From positions 1 through 8,344 of the forward strand of contig CAYTFW010000212.1 in assembly GCA_964437145.1 (NCBI GenBank): a DNA stretch of 8,344 nucleotides. Reading direction: 5' to 3'. The DNA is from JAFAZJ01 sp964437145. GTDB lineage: Bacteria; Pseudomonadota; Alphaproteobacteria; Reyranellales; Reyranellaceae. Positions 1 to 7,533 of the stretch are shown here, piece by piece; positions within the stretch are counted from its first letter, which is position 1, and each line of letters opens with the position of its first letter. The position numbers and the translations under genes were made by a program. The notes below the pieces were generated by a model. That model saw nothing but the letters and a program-made list of their open reading frames with translations. It did not search any database and was not told the DNA's origin.

Positions 1-54
1 TCCGCCTCGCTGACGCTCGGCACCTTCTCCCCGCCTGCGCGGGGAGAAGGGAAG
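1..54 (-). repeat. REP-like palindromic element, copy A (after TRAP protein gene)
   Basis: This is a palindrome with a perfect 12-bp stem (23-34 pairing with 39-50) and a 4-base loop, next to a conserved flank at 1-22. It matches the reverse complement of 8286-8339 at 51 of 54 positions; the differences are at 12, 13 and 37. It starts 8 bases after the stop codon of the binding-protein gene. The RNA could fold and protect the mRNA 3' end or slow polymerase, but no U-run follows the stem, so it is not a textbook intrinsic terminator. It may extend beyond the left edge of the window. Confidence 0.8.
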
Positions 55-62
55 ATCGTGGA

Positions 63-1052
63 TCAGTTCATCGCCACGATCTTGGCGAAGATCGCGTCGG
101 CGCCGATCTCCTTGGCGTAGGCTTCCATGACCGGATCGACCAGCTTCTTCATCGCGTCGCGGTCCTTGAACGGGATGCGCTTGAGCTTGCCGGCCTTCTC
201 CAGCGCCACCAGCTTCATCTCGTCCTCGGAGCTCTCGATGTCGCGGCCGTGCTTGCCGGCTTCCTTGCCGGCCTTGAGCACCGCCTCCTGCAGGTCCTTG
301 GGCATCGCCTTGAAGGTCTTGCCCGAGAAGCAGATCGGCCGGATGGTGATGGCGTGCTGGGTCATCGCCAGATTGGGCGCGACCTCGTAGAACTTCATCG
401 ATTCGACGCCCGCCGCCTCGTTCTCGCCCGCGGCGATCACGTTGTTCTGGATGGCGTTGTAGACCTCGTTGTAGGCGATCACCGTCGGCGACATGCCGGC
501 GGCGGCGAAGGTCTTGCTCCAGATCGGCGCGCCCTGCACGCGCACCTTCAGGCCCTTGATCTCGGCCAGCGAGCCCATCGGCTTGTTGATGAAGATGTTG
601 CGCACGCCGCCGCCGGCGTAGCCGATCAGCATCACGTCGGCCTTCTGCGCGATCTCGTCGGCCACCGGCTTGAGGATGTCGGCGTCGAGCACCTTGTTCC
701 AGTGCGCGAGGTCGCGGAACAGGAAAGGCGCGTCGATGAACGGCGCCGCCTTGGAGAAGGTCGACATGTGCGCCGGCGAGACGATGCCGTAATCCACGGC
801 CTTGCCCTGCGCCATGTACTCGAAATACTGCTTCTCCAGGCCGAGCGCGGAGTTCTTGTGCAGGACGAAGTTGATCGGCTTGCCGTAGTACTTCTTGACC
901 AGCTCCTCGAACTTCATCAGCGCCTTGGTGAAGGCGTGGTCGTCATTGAACTGCACCGCGCCGTTGAGCGTCATCGGCGCCTGGGCGCGCGCCACCAGTG
1001 GTGCCGCGAGCGTCGCGCCGGCAAGGCCATGGATCAACGTTCTGCGTTTCAT
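63..1052 (-). CDS. TRAP transporter substrate-binding protein, DctP family
   Basis: This is a periplasmic solute receptor of 329 residues, the usual size for the DctP family, which captures organic acids or similar solutes for a DctQ/DctM membrane pair. Residues 1-25 form an export signal with a twin-arginine-like start (KRRTLIHG), a hydrophobic stretch and a likely cleavage site after ARAQA. The mature part shows family marks: GLKVRVQGAP at 167-176, whose Arg171 sits where the ligand-carboxylate arginine lies in this family, and a NEVYNAIQNNVIAAGENE stretch at 195-212 matching the conserved helix near the ligand cleft. The ATG at 1052 is supported by a strong Shine-Dalgarno run (GAGGAGGAG, 1061-1069) 8 bases upstream. 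The gap to the upstream acetyltransferase gene is 107 bases, so it may have its own promoter, but none is clear. No dctQ or dctM is in the window, and a palindromic repeat follows at once. The substrate cannot be read from the sequence. Confidence 0.92.
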   Translation of the reverse strand: MKRRTLIHGLAGATLAAPLVARAQAPMTLNGAVQFNDDHAFTKALMKFEELVKKYYGKPINFVLHKNSALGLEKQYFEYMAQGKAVDYGIVSPAHMSTFSKAAPFIDAPFLFRDLAHWNKVLDADILKPVADEIAQKADVMLIGYAGGGVRNIFINKPMGSLAEIKGLKVRVQGAPIWSKTFAAAGMSPTVIAYNEVYNAIQNNVIAAGENEAAGVESMKFYEVAPNLAMTQHAITIRPICFSGKTFKAMPKDLQEAVLKAGKEAGKHGRDIESSEDEMKLVALEKAGKLKRIPFKDRDAMKKLVDPVMEAYAKEIGADAIFAKIVAMN

Positions 1053-1159
1053 GGGTTCGTCTCCTCCTCGGGCGATGCCGGCTTCTGCGCGGTCCGGATC
1101 GCGGAGGCGGACTATGGCATCGAATCGCTCGGACGGCGATTCTCACCTGTGATCGGGGT

Positions 1160-1936
1160 TCAACTCTGTCGTGCCGGCGGTATGCGGTAGTGGCTGCGAT
1201 AGACCTCGCGATAGCCCAGCCGCTCGTAGAGCGCGATCGCCGGCGCGTTGGCCGCGACCACCATCAGATAGGCCTTGGTCGCACCCAATGCCCTGCCCCA
1301 GGCCATGATGCCCTCGACCACACGCCGTCCGTGGCCGGCGCGACGGCGCGCCGGGTCGGCGACGATGTCGAACAGCCCGACATGCTCGCCCTCGAGCACG
1401 CCCAGCCCGGCGGCGACCGGTGTGCCGTCCTCCGTCGCCAGCGCAAAGCCGCCCACCGGCACCAGGCTGTCGAGCATGCGGTCGTGAATCGACTGCCGGG
1501 ACGCCGGCACGTTGTTGAAGCCGCTATAGGTGCGCGACCAGACGGCGCCGCGCTCAATATCGACATCGACGTCAGCCGGCATCGCCACCGCGCCCGGCCC
1601 CTGCGTCAGGTCGGCGACCATCATCAGTGTGTCGTCGAGATAGGTGTAGCCGCGCGCCGCCAGCACGGCGTCGAGACCGGGATCCATCAGCGGCGAGAGC
1701 TTGAAGGTCGAGGCGATGCCCTGCCGCTTGTACAGCGCCTCGGCGGCGTCGACACGACGCTCCAGCTCATCAACAGGCACGCCACGCTCGAGGCTGTGCG
1801 CGTTCACTGAGTTGGCGCGCTTGGTGTAGCCGTCGGCGAAACGCAGCAGCCAATTGCCCCGCACGACGACGCGCAGCGCCGGCCAGGCGTTGAAGGCGAG
1901 GTGCTCGAGGGTGGCGATGTCGGCGGGATTCATCAT
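1160..1936 (-). CDS. GNAT family N-acetyltransferase, Rv0428c/cg3035-like
   Basis: This is a probable acetyl-CoA-dependent N-acetyltransferase of 258 residues; its substrate is unknown. The C-terminal half (about 125-250) is a GNAT fold. Motif A is at about 187-205, with a VADPARRRAGHGRRV stretch carrying the R-x-x-x-G-x-G-type pyrophosphate loop. Motif B is at about 229-245 (ANAPAIALYERLGYREV). The N-terminal part has FNAWPALRVVVRGNWLLRF at 15-33 and DGYTKRANSVN at 35-45, which I recognise from the cg3035/Rv0428c family and which single-domain GNATs lack. Two ATGs are adjacent (1936 and 1933). An AAGG motif lies 2 bases before the first and 5 before the second, so 1933 may be the true start. 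The gene lies 45 bases after the exported-protein gene, with a hairpin in between. The GNAT call is firm; the subfamily is recalled from motifs only. Confidence 0.9.
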   Translation of the reverse strand: MMNPADIATLEHLAFNAWPALRVVVRGNWLLRFADGYTKRANSVNAHSLERGVPVDELERRVDAAEALYKRQGIASTFKLSPLMDPGLDAVLAARGYTYLDDTLMMVADLTQGPGAVAMPADVDVDIERGAVWSRTYSGFNNVPASRQSIHDRMLDSLVPVGGFALATEDGTPVAAGLGVLEGEHVGLFDIVADPARRRAGHGRRVVEGIMAWGRALGATKAYLMVVAANAPAIALYERLGYREVYRSHYRIPPARQS

Positions 1937-1950
1937 TGCCTTACAGTACT

Positions 1951-1980
1951 TCCCCCTCCGCGCTCGCGGGGAGAGGGAGG
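1951..1980 (-). repeat. Degenerate REP-like hairpin between two minus-strand genes
   Basis: This is an imperfect inverted repeat: an inner stem around a GCTC loop at 1962-1965, then bulged C-rich/G-rich arms. The composition (CTCC-GCG facing CGCGGGGAG) resembles the stems at 23-50 and 8290-8317, but the conserved outer flank is missing. It fills most of the 45 bases between the exported-protein stop (1982) and the GNAT start (1936). It could weaken read-through or stabilise upstream mRNA. No U-run follows, so I do not call it a terminator. Confidence 0.55.
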
Positions 1981-1981
1981 A

Positions 1982-2593
1982 TCATCGCAGCGCCGTGCCG
2001 ACGAATGTCTGCACCACGCGCTCCACCGCGTCAGTGTCGTCGGGCGCGTCGCGGCGCCAGTCGGCGCGCAGCTTGAGGAAGTATCCCCGGTAGCCCGTCA
2101 GCAGCAGCCTGCCGAACAGCGGCTGGGTCCCGTCGGCCGAGATCGCCGTGAAGGTCACGCAGCGGAAGATCACGACGCCATAGTCGCAGAGGCCCGGCGG
2201 CTGGTCGGTGCGCAGGTCGCGATACTTGCCGATCCGCGTCGCGGCGATCCGGATGCTGGACAGCGACTGCTCGAACGCCGCGGCGACGATCGCCGAGTCA
2301 TGCCCGTCCGGTGCGTGTTGGCCGAGGTCGTACACGTAGATGGTGACCAGCAGCCGGCCGGGCACGCCGTAGGTGTAACCGACGCCCAGGCCAGGATCGT
2401 CGCCGGAGCGCGCGTAGTCGATCGAACGGATGAACGGCACGCCGGCGATCGTCGGCGGAAAGCGCAACCCGGTCGGCGCATGCGTCATCGGCGCCGAGAC
2501 GGCTCGATCGCCGGGTGCCAGCGGATCGAGCGCCAAGGCGGGCTCGGCCGACGCCAGGGCCGAGATCAGCGCCGCGATCAGCCAGGCCCGCAT
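1982..2593 (-). CDS. Exported hypothetical protein directly downstream of gyrB
   Basis: I do not recognise the family. With the ATG at 2593 the product is 203 residues; a GTG at 2596 would add one more (numbering below counts from that GTG). GAGG lies 4 bases before the ATG but only 1 before the GTG, so the ATG is preferred. The N-terminus is a classical signal peptide: a short basic start (MRAW), a hydrophobic core of Leu/Ile/Ala, and AxA-type cleavage sites near 17 and 22. The mature protein has no further membrane segment. It has a GLGVGYTYG turn at 69-77, a strand-like RLLVTIYVYDLG at 81-92, and two cysteines (137 and 146) that could form a periplasmic disulfide. The gyrB stop lies only a few bases upstream and no terminator separates them, so co-transcription with gyrB is likely. 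No function can be given; an envelope or periplasmic location is inferred from the leader. Confidence 0.8.
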   Translation of the reverse strand: MRAWLIAALISALASAEPALALDPLAPGDRAVSAPMTHAPTGLRFPPTIAGVPFIRSIDYARSGDDPGLGVGYTYGVPGRLLVTIYVYDLGQHAPDGHDSAIVAAAFEQSLSSIRIAATRIGKYRDLRTDQPPGLCDYGVVIFRCVTFTAISADGTQPLFGRLLLTGYRGYFLKLRADWRRDAPDDTDAVERVVQTFVGTALR

Positions 2594-2599
2594 CACGCC

Positions 2600-5059
2600 T
2601 CACACGTCGAGATTGGCGACCTTCAGCGCGTTGTCCTGGATGAAAGCGCGGCGCGGCTCGACCACGTCGCCCATCAGGGTCGAGAAGATCTCCTCGGCCT
2701 CGTCGGCGTGGTTGACCTTCACCTGCAGGAGCGTGCGCGCCAGCGGATCGAGCGTCGTCTCCCAGAGCTGGTCGGGGTTCATCTCGCCCAGGCCTTTGTA
2801 GCGCTGCACGGCGACGCCCTTGCGGCCGGCGTCGTACACCGCGGCGATCAGCTCGGTGGGCGCGTAGATCTTGAGCTCGCGCTCCTTCAGCGTGTAGGTC
2901 GCCGGCCGCTCGTAGACCGATTGCAACTCGCCGGTCAGCGCGTCGAGCCGGCGCGCCTCGGCCGAGCGGATCAGCGCGGCGTCGATGATGTGCCGCTCGG
3001 TGACACCGCGCAGCGTGCGTTCGAAGGCCAGGCCGCCATCGTCGGTCGGCGCGCCGCGCCAGCCTCGCTCCAGCGGTGGGCTGACGATGTCGAGGCGACG
3101 GGCGATGTAGGCGGCCGTCGCCGTCGCCTGCTCGCGATCGGCGAGGATCGAGGGATTGAGCGCGCCGGCGATCGCCGCCTGCTCGATCACCGGCTGGCTG
3201 GTGACGCGCCGGCTGAGCGCGAGCGGCTGGATCAGATTGGCGACCGAACGCGCGATGTCGACGGTGCGGCGCAGATCGGCGCCGGTGATCTGCGCGCCGT
3301 CGCCGGTCGTCAGCAGGGCGCCGTCGGTGCCGCCGTCGATCAGGTAGTCCTCCAGCGCGCGGTCGTTCTTCAGATAGGTCGACGACTTGCCGCGCGCGGC
3401 GCGGTAGAGCGGTGGCTGGGCGATGTAGAGATGGCCGCGCTCGATCAGCTCGGGCATCTGGCGATAGAAGAAGGTCAGCAGCAGGGTGCGGATGTGACTG
3501 CCGTCGACATCGGCGTCGGTCATGATGATGACCTTGTGGTAGCGCAGCTTGCCGATGTCGAAATCGTCGCGGCCGATGCCGGTGCCCAGCGCCGTGATCA
3601 GCGTGCCGATCTCCTGTGACGACAGCATGCGGTCGAAGCGCGCGCGCTCGACGTTGAGGATCTTGCCGCGCAAGGGCAGGATCGCCTGGTTGGCGCGGTT
3701 GCGGCCCTGCTTGGCCGAGCCGCCGGCCGAATCGCCCTCGACCAGGAAGACCTCGGAGAGCGCCGGGTCGCGCTCCTGGCAATCCGCCAGCTTGCCGGGT
3801 AGCGAGGAGATGTCGAGCGCGCCCTTGCGCCGTGTGAGCTCGCGCGCCTTGCGCGCCGCCTCGCGCGCGGCGGCCGCCTCGACCACCTTCGACACGACGC
3901 GCTTGGCCTCGCCGGGATGCTCCTCGAACCACTCCGAGAGCTTCTCGCCGACGACGGTCTCGACCACCGGGCGCACCTCGGAGCTGACCAGCTTCTCCTT
4001 GGTCTGCGAGGAGAACTTGGGATCGGGCACCTTGACCGAGAGCACGCAGGTCAGGCCCTCGCGCATGTCGTCGCCCGACAGCGCGACCTTCTCCTTCTTG
4101 GCGATGCCGCTTTCCTCGGCGTACTTGTTGACGCTGCGCGTGAGCGCGGCGCGGAAGCCGGCGAGATGCGTGCCGCCATCCTTCTGCGGGATGTTGTTGG
4201 TGAAGCACAGCATGGTCTCGTGGTAGGAGTCGTTCCACTCCATCGCCACCTCGACCGTGATGCCCTCCTTCTCGCCCTTGATCGAGATCGGCGTGACCAG
4301 CGCCTGCTTGTTGCGATCGAGATAGCGCGTGAAGGCCTCGACGCCGCCCTCGTAGTAGAGCTCGACGACCTTGGGCTCGACGCCGCGCGCGTCGGTCAGC
4401 AGGATGCGCACGCCGGAGTTCAGGAACGCCAGCTCGCGCAGGCGATGCTCCAAGGTGGGGAAGTCGAAGTCAATCTTGGTGAAGGTCGCCGGCGAGGGCT
4501 GGAACACCACCTCGGTGCCGCGCTTGCCCTCCGGCGCGTCGCCGACCACGACCAGATCGCTTTCCGGATCGCCCAGCCGGAAGCGCATGAAGTGCTCCTT
4601 GCCGTCGCGCCAGATGCGCAGCTCGAGCTTCTCCGACAGCGCGTTGACGACGGCGGCGCCCACGCCGTGCAGGCCGCCCGAGACCTTGTAGGAGTTCTGG
4701 TCGAACTTTCCGCCAGCGTGCAGCTGGGTGAAGATCACCTGCGCCGCCGAGACCTGCTCCTCGCTATGGATGCCAACAGGCACGCCGCGGCCGTTGTCGC
4801 GCACCATGACGGTGCCGTCGCCCTGCAAGGTGACCTCGACGAGATCGCACCAGCCGGCCAGCGCCTCGTCGATGGCGTTGTCGACGATCTCGTAGACCAT
4901 GTGGTGCAGGCCGGTGCCGTCGTCGGTGTCGCCGATATACATGCCCGGCCGCTTGCGCACGGCGTCGAGCCCGCGCAGCACCTTGATCGAATCGGCGTCG
5001 TAATCCTCGCCGTTGTCCACGACCTCCGGTCGCGGCGTGTCGTCCGTGTTATCGCTCAT
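2600..5059 (-). CDS. gyrB: DNA gyrase subunit B
   Basis: This is the ATPase and TOPRIM subunit of DNA gyrase, which with GyrA introduces negative supercoils ahead of replication forks. It has 819 residues, in line with the E. coli type (about 804). The GHKL ATPase motifs are RKRPGMYIGD (35-44), EIVDNAIDEA (57-66, with Mg-binding Asn61), DNGRGVP (88-94) and GGLHGVG (128-134). The transducer lysine is in QTKEK at 352-356. TOPRIM metal ligands are Glu441 in EGDSAGGS and Asp515/Asp517 in DADVDG, with PLRGKILN at 462-469. An insert of about 170 residues (roughly 560-730) precedes QRYKGLGEMN (752-761), as is usual in Gram-negative GyrB. TopoIV ParE is less likely given this insert and the recF neighbour. 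The gene starts 16 bases after the recF stop, with a GGATAGGA stretch just before its ATG. It appears intact. Confidence 0.98.
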   Translation of the reverse strand: MSDNTDDTPRPEVVDNGEDYDADSIKVLRGLDAVRKRPGMYIGDTDDGTGLHHMVYEIVDNAIDEALAGWCDLVEVTLQGDGTVMVRDNGRGVPVGIHSEEQVSAAQVIFTQLHAGGKFDQNSYKVSGGLHGVGAAVVNALSEKLELRIWRDGKEHFMRFRLGDPESDLVVVGDAPEGKRGTEVVFQPSPATFTKIDFDFPTLEHRLRELAFLNSGVRILLTDARGVEPKVVELYYEGGVEAFTRYLDRNKQALVTPISIKGEKEGITVEVAMEWNDSYHETMLCFTNNIPQKDGGTHLAGFRAALTRSVNKYAEESGIAKKEKVALSGDDMREGLTCVLSVKVPDPKFSSQTKEKLVSSEVRPVVETVVGEKLSEWFEEHPGEAKRVVSKVVEAAAAREAARKARELTRRKGALDISSLPGKLADCQERDPALSEVFLVEGDSAGGSAKQGRNRANQAILPLRGKILNVERARFDRMLSSQEIGTLITALGTGIGRDDFDIGKLRYHKVIIMTDADVDGSHIRTLLLTFFYRQMPELIERGHLYIAQPPLYRAARGKSSTYLKNDRALEDYLIDGGTDGALLTTGDGAQITGADLRRTVDIARSVANLIQPLALSRRVTSQPVIEQAAIAGALNPSILADREQATATAAYIARRLDIVSPPLERGWRGAPTDDGGLAFERTLRGVTERHIIDAALIRSAEARRLDALTGELQSVYERPATYTLKERELKIYAPTELIAAVYDAGRKGVAVQRYKGLGEMNPDQLWETTLDPLARTLLQVKVNHADEAEEIFSTLMGDVVEPRRAFIQDNALKVANLDV

Positions 5060-5075
5060 GATCCTATCCGTCGCG

Positions 5076-6224
5076 TCAGCCCGGCGAGAGGTCGCCCGAA
5101 GCCACGCGGAAGAACTGCGCGCGCCCGCGCAGGGTTGAGAACAATTCGGCGTCAGTGCCGGTCATCCAGGCCTGCGAGCCCAGCGCCTCGATCTCGTCGA
5201 ACAAGGCCGCCCGCTTGGTCGCGTCCAAATGCGCGGCGATCTCGTCCAGCAGAAGCAGCGGCGGCCGTCCGCGCGCGATCGCGGCCAGCCGCGCATGCGC
5301 CAGCACGATCGCCACGAGCACGGCCTTCTGCTCGCCGGTCGAGCCCTGCGCCGCCGGTATATCGCGATCGAGATGGCGCACCACAAGGTCGCAGCGGTGC
5401 GGCCCAATGGTCGTGGCGCCGGCCTCGGCGTCGATCCTGCGTTGCGCCGCCAGCCGGTCGCGCAGCCGGTCCTCGGCGTCGAGCGCGGCCATGCCGGCGA
5501 TCCAGCCCTCGACCTCGCCCGATAGCGACAGCGCCGCGCGCGGGAACGGCCCGACGCCCAGCCGCGCCGCCTGATCGAGGCGGGCCACCAGATCGAGCCG
5601 CGCGACGCTCAGCGCCACGCCGTGGCGCGCCATGGTGTCCTCGAGCGCGGTGAGCCAATGCGGGTCGAGCTTGCCCTCGGCCAGCAGCCGCGCGCGCTGG
5701 CGCATCGCCTGCTCGTAAGCGGCGACGCTGCTGGCGTGATTCGGATCGAAGGCCGCGACCATGCGGTCGAGGAAGCGGCGGCGATCGCCCGGTCCGCCGG
5801 TCCACAGCCCGTCGAGCTGCGGCGTCAGCCAGATCGCCACCACGTGCTGGCCCAGCGCCAGCTGGCTTTGCGCGGTGCGGCCGTCGATGCGCACGGTGCG
5901 GCGCATCGCGGTGCCTTCGCTATCGCCGTTGGTCGCCGCCTCCAGCCCGGTGCCGATGGCGACGCGGCCCTCCGGCAGGTCGAGCGTCGCGGCCACCGCC
6001 CAGGGCGCGGCCGCGGCGCTCTCGCCATCGCGCGCGCGCCGGCCGACCTCGTCCAGCCGAGCGCGGCGCAGGCCGCGGCCGGGTGTGAGGAAGGAGACCG
6101 CCTCGAGCAGATTGGTCTTGCCCGCGCCGTTGTCGCCGGTGAGCAGCACCGGCTGGGCCTCGAGCTCCAATCGCAGGCGGCTGTAGTTGCGGAACTCCGT
6201 GAGCCGCAATTGCCTGATAACCAT
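5076..6224 (-). CDS. recF: DNA replication and repair protein RecF
   Basis: This SMC/ABC-like ATPase acts with RecO and RecR to load RecA at single-strand gaps. From the ATG at 6224 it has 382 residues, a normal RecF length, and opens MVIRQLRLTEFRNY, the typical RecF N-terminus. Walker A is GDNGAGKTN (30-38), the GPHR motif is at 274-277, the ABC signature is STGEQK (295-300), and Walker B with the D-loop is LLLLDEIAAHLD (323-334). The reading frame stays open far upstream into dnaN, so the start is a judgement. Other in-frame ATGs are at 6248 (+8 residues) and 6305 (+27); the last overlaps the dnaN stop as ATGA. None of the three has a strong Shine-Dalgarno site. Family alignment favours 6224. 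The downstream gap to gyrB is 16 bases, so the two are almost certainly co-transcribed. Confidence 0.95.
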   Translation of the reverse strand: MVIRQLRLTEFRNYSRLRLELEAQPVLLTGDNGAGKTNLLEAVSFLTPGRGLRRARLDEVGRRARDGESAAAAPWAVAATLDLPEGRVAIGTGLEAATNGDSEGTAMRRTVRIDGRTAQSQLALGQHVVAIWLTPQLDGLWTGGPGDRRRFLDRMVAAFDPNHASSVAAYEQAMRQRARLLAEGKLDPHWLTALEDTMARHGVALSVARLDLVARLDQAARLGVGPFPRAALSLSGEVEGWIAGMAALDAEDRLRDRLAAQRRIDAEAGATTIGPHRCDLVVRHLDRDIPAAQGSTGEQKAVLVAIVLAHARLAAIARGRPPLLLLDEIAAHLDATKRAALFDEIEALGSQAWMTGTDAELFSTLRGRAQFFRVASGDLSPG

Positions 6225-6301
6225 GGCACCAGCGATGGCCGCCGACATCGGCGGCGGAGCGGATGCGGACGACCGGGCGAGAGCGTGGACCGCGCCGCCG
6301 T

Positions 6302-7417
6302 TCATACCCGCATCGGCATGAGCACGTAGAGCGCGCTGTCGTCGGCGGCGTCGCGCACGATGGTGGGCGAGCCGGCGTCGGACATCAGGAAGCGCGCGTC
6401 GCCGCCGCCGATTTGCTGGGTGATATCCAGCAGGTAGCGGGAATTGAATCCGATCTCGATCGGCGCGTTGTCGTAGACGACCTCGAGCTCCTCGGTGGCG
6501 CTGCCGGCGTCCGGGCTGGTGGCCGACAAGGTGAGCCCGTTCTTGCCCAGCACCAGCTTGATGGCGCGCGACTTCTCGGTGGAGATCGTCGAGACGCGAT
6601 CGACCGCCGACTCGAATTCCTTGCAGGGAACCGTGAGCTCCTTGTCGTTGCCGGCCGGGATCACCCGCTCGTAGTCGGGGAAGGTGCCGTCGATCAGCTT
6701 TGAGGTCAGCACGATCTGGCCGCAGGCGAAGCGGATCTTGGTCTCCGACAGCTCGATGTCGACCAGCGCGTCGGACTCCTCGATCAGCTTGCGCAGCTCG
6801 CCCACCGTCTTGCGCGGCACGATCACGCCGGGCATCTCGCCGGCGCCCTTGGGCAGCGGCAGCTCGACGCGCGCCAGGCGATGGCCATCCGTGGCGACGC
6901 CGCGCAGCACGTCGGTCTGGTTCGACTTGGCAGCGTGGAAATAGATGCCGTTGAGGTAGTAGCGCGTCTCCTCGGTGGAGATCGCGAAGCGCGTGCGGTC
7001 GACGACGCGCTTGAGGTCGGTGGCGGCGAGCTGGAATTTGTGCGGCAGGTCGCCTTCGTTCATGACAGGGAAATCGCTCACCGGCAGGCACTGCAGGGTG
7101 AAGCGCGAGCGGCCGGCGCGGATGGTCAGATCGCTGTTGGCGCCGGTCTCGATCTCGACCTGCGAGCCGTCAGGCAGCTTGCGCACGATCTCGTACATGG
7201 TGTGCGCCGGCGCCGTGACCGATCCGGTCTTGGCGGCCGTGGCGTCGACCGCTTCCGTCACCGCCAGATCCATGTCCGTGGCCGAGAGCGTCAGCTTGCC
7301 CTTCTGGGCGTTGAGCAGGACGTTGGAGAGGATCGGGATGGTGTTGCGCCGTTCGACAACACTCTGCACATGGGCCAGAGCCTTCAGCAAAGCGGCCCGT
7401 TCAATCGTGAGTTTCAT
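6302..7417 (-). CDS. dnaN: DNA polymerase III subunit beta (sliding clamp)
   Basis: This is the ring-shaped clamp that tethers DNA polymerase III and repair enzymes to DNA; it works as a homodimer. It has 371 residues, the family's usual length, in three clamp domains (about 1-125, 126-250, 251-371). The start MKLTIERAALLKAL, RYYLNGIYF at 152-160, TDGHRLA at 176-182, FPDYERVIP at 246-254 and the C-terminal YVLMPMRV (364-371) are hallmark sequences. TDGHRLA and the C-terminal tail form the pocket that binds clamp partners. The ATG at 7417 fits the family start, but only a weak purine run precedes it, and a 4-bp stem (7418-7421 with 7427-7430) sits right at the start codon. It is the first gene of the minus-strand cluster, with recF and gyrB behind it. 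Upstream, on the other strand, is ccmA rather than dnaA. Confidence 0.98.
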   Translation of the reverse strand: MKLTIERAALLKALAHVQSVVERRNTIPILSNVLLNAQKGKLTLSATDMDLAVTEAVDATAAKTGSVTAPAHTMYEIVRKLPDGSQVEIETGANSDLTIRAGRSRFTLQCLPVSDFPVMNEGDLPHKFQLAATDLKRVVDRTRFAISTEETRYYLNGIYFHAAKSNQTDVLRGVATDGHRLARVELPLPKGAGEMPGVIVPRKTVGELRKLIEESDALVDIELSETKIRFACGQIVLTSKLIDGTFPDYERVIPAGNDKELTVPCKEFESAVDRVSTISTEKSRAIKLVLGKNGLTLSATSPDAGSATEELEVVYDNAPIEIGFNSRYLLDITQQIGGGDARFLMSDAGSPTIVRDAADDSALYVLMPMRV

Positions 7418-7450
7418 GGTCGAAATGACCGCCCGTATGACGTCGTTGAG

Positions 7451-7468
7451 GATCCCTGGGAGGGGATC
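7451..7468 (-). other. Hairpin in the dnaN leader
   Basis: An inverted repeat of 6 bp (GATCCC at 7451-7456, GGGATC at 7463-7468) with a 6-base loop falls inside the presumed dnaN 5' untranslated region, about 35 to 50 bases before the ATG. It is not followed by a U-run. It may be incidental in GC-rich DNA; any regulatory role is speculative. Confidence 0.3.
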
Positions 7469-7505
7469 GGGACCGCTTCGCGACCGGCGCGGAAAACGGT
7501 CTGGA

Positions 7506-7533
7506 ACTATACCATGCGGGTCCGATTCCCGAA
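7506..7533 (-). promoter_or_regulatory. Candidate promoter of dnaN-recF-gyrB
   Basis: On the minus strand, TATAGT (7506-7511) matches the sigma-70-type -10 box at 5 of 6 positions. It is preceded by TGG, giving an extended -10 (TGnTATAGT). At 16 bases upstream is a poor -35 (TTCGGG, 7528-7533), which also forms one arm of a 6-bp inverted repeat (7528-7533 with 7539-7544). Transcription from here would start near 7499 and leave a leader of about 80 bases. This A/T-containing patch stands out in an otherwise very GC-rich gap. Confidence 0.4.

Noticed and set aside
23..50. Stem-loop as an intrinsic terminator
   Set aside because: The stem is strong but no U-run follows it, and the same element recurs with a conserved flank, so a repeat is the better call.
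1901..3619. 572-codon plus-strand open frame opposite the exported protein and gyrB
   Set aside because: It is an antisense shadow of well-supported genes in GC-rich DNA. Its translation is rich in Arg, Asp, Val and Gln with no recognisable domain.
3666..3668. Arg464 of GyrB at the place of E. coli Lys447, a quinolone-resistance position
   Set aside because: LPLRGK is, as far as I know, the normal alphaproteobacterial form and a conservative change, so it is not evidence of resistance.
2298..4238. 646-codon minus-strand open frame overlapping gyrB in another frame
   Set aside because: GyrB motifs occupy the other frame throughout. This translation is Arg/Ala/Gly-rich without domains.
3917..5653. 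578-codon plus-strand open frame opposite gyrB and recF
   Set aside because: It spans two real genes on the other strand and ends in low-complexity Arg/Pro/Ala; a shadow of GC-rich codons.
6225..7091. Very long N-terminal extension of recF through dnaN
   Set aside because: The frame is merely open. The extension is Arg-rich, has no domain, and lies opposite the true frame of dnaN.
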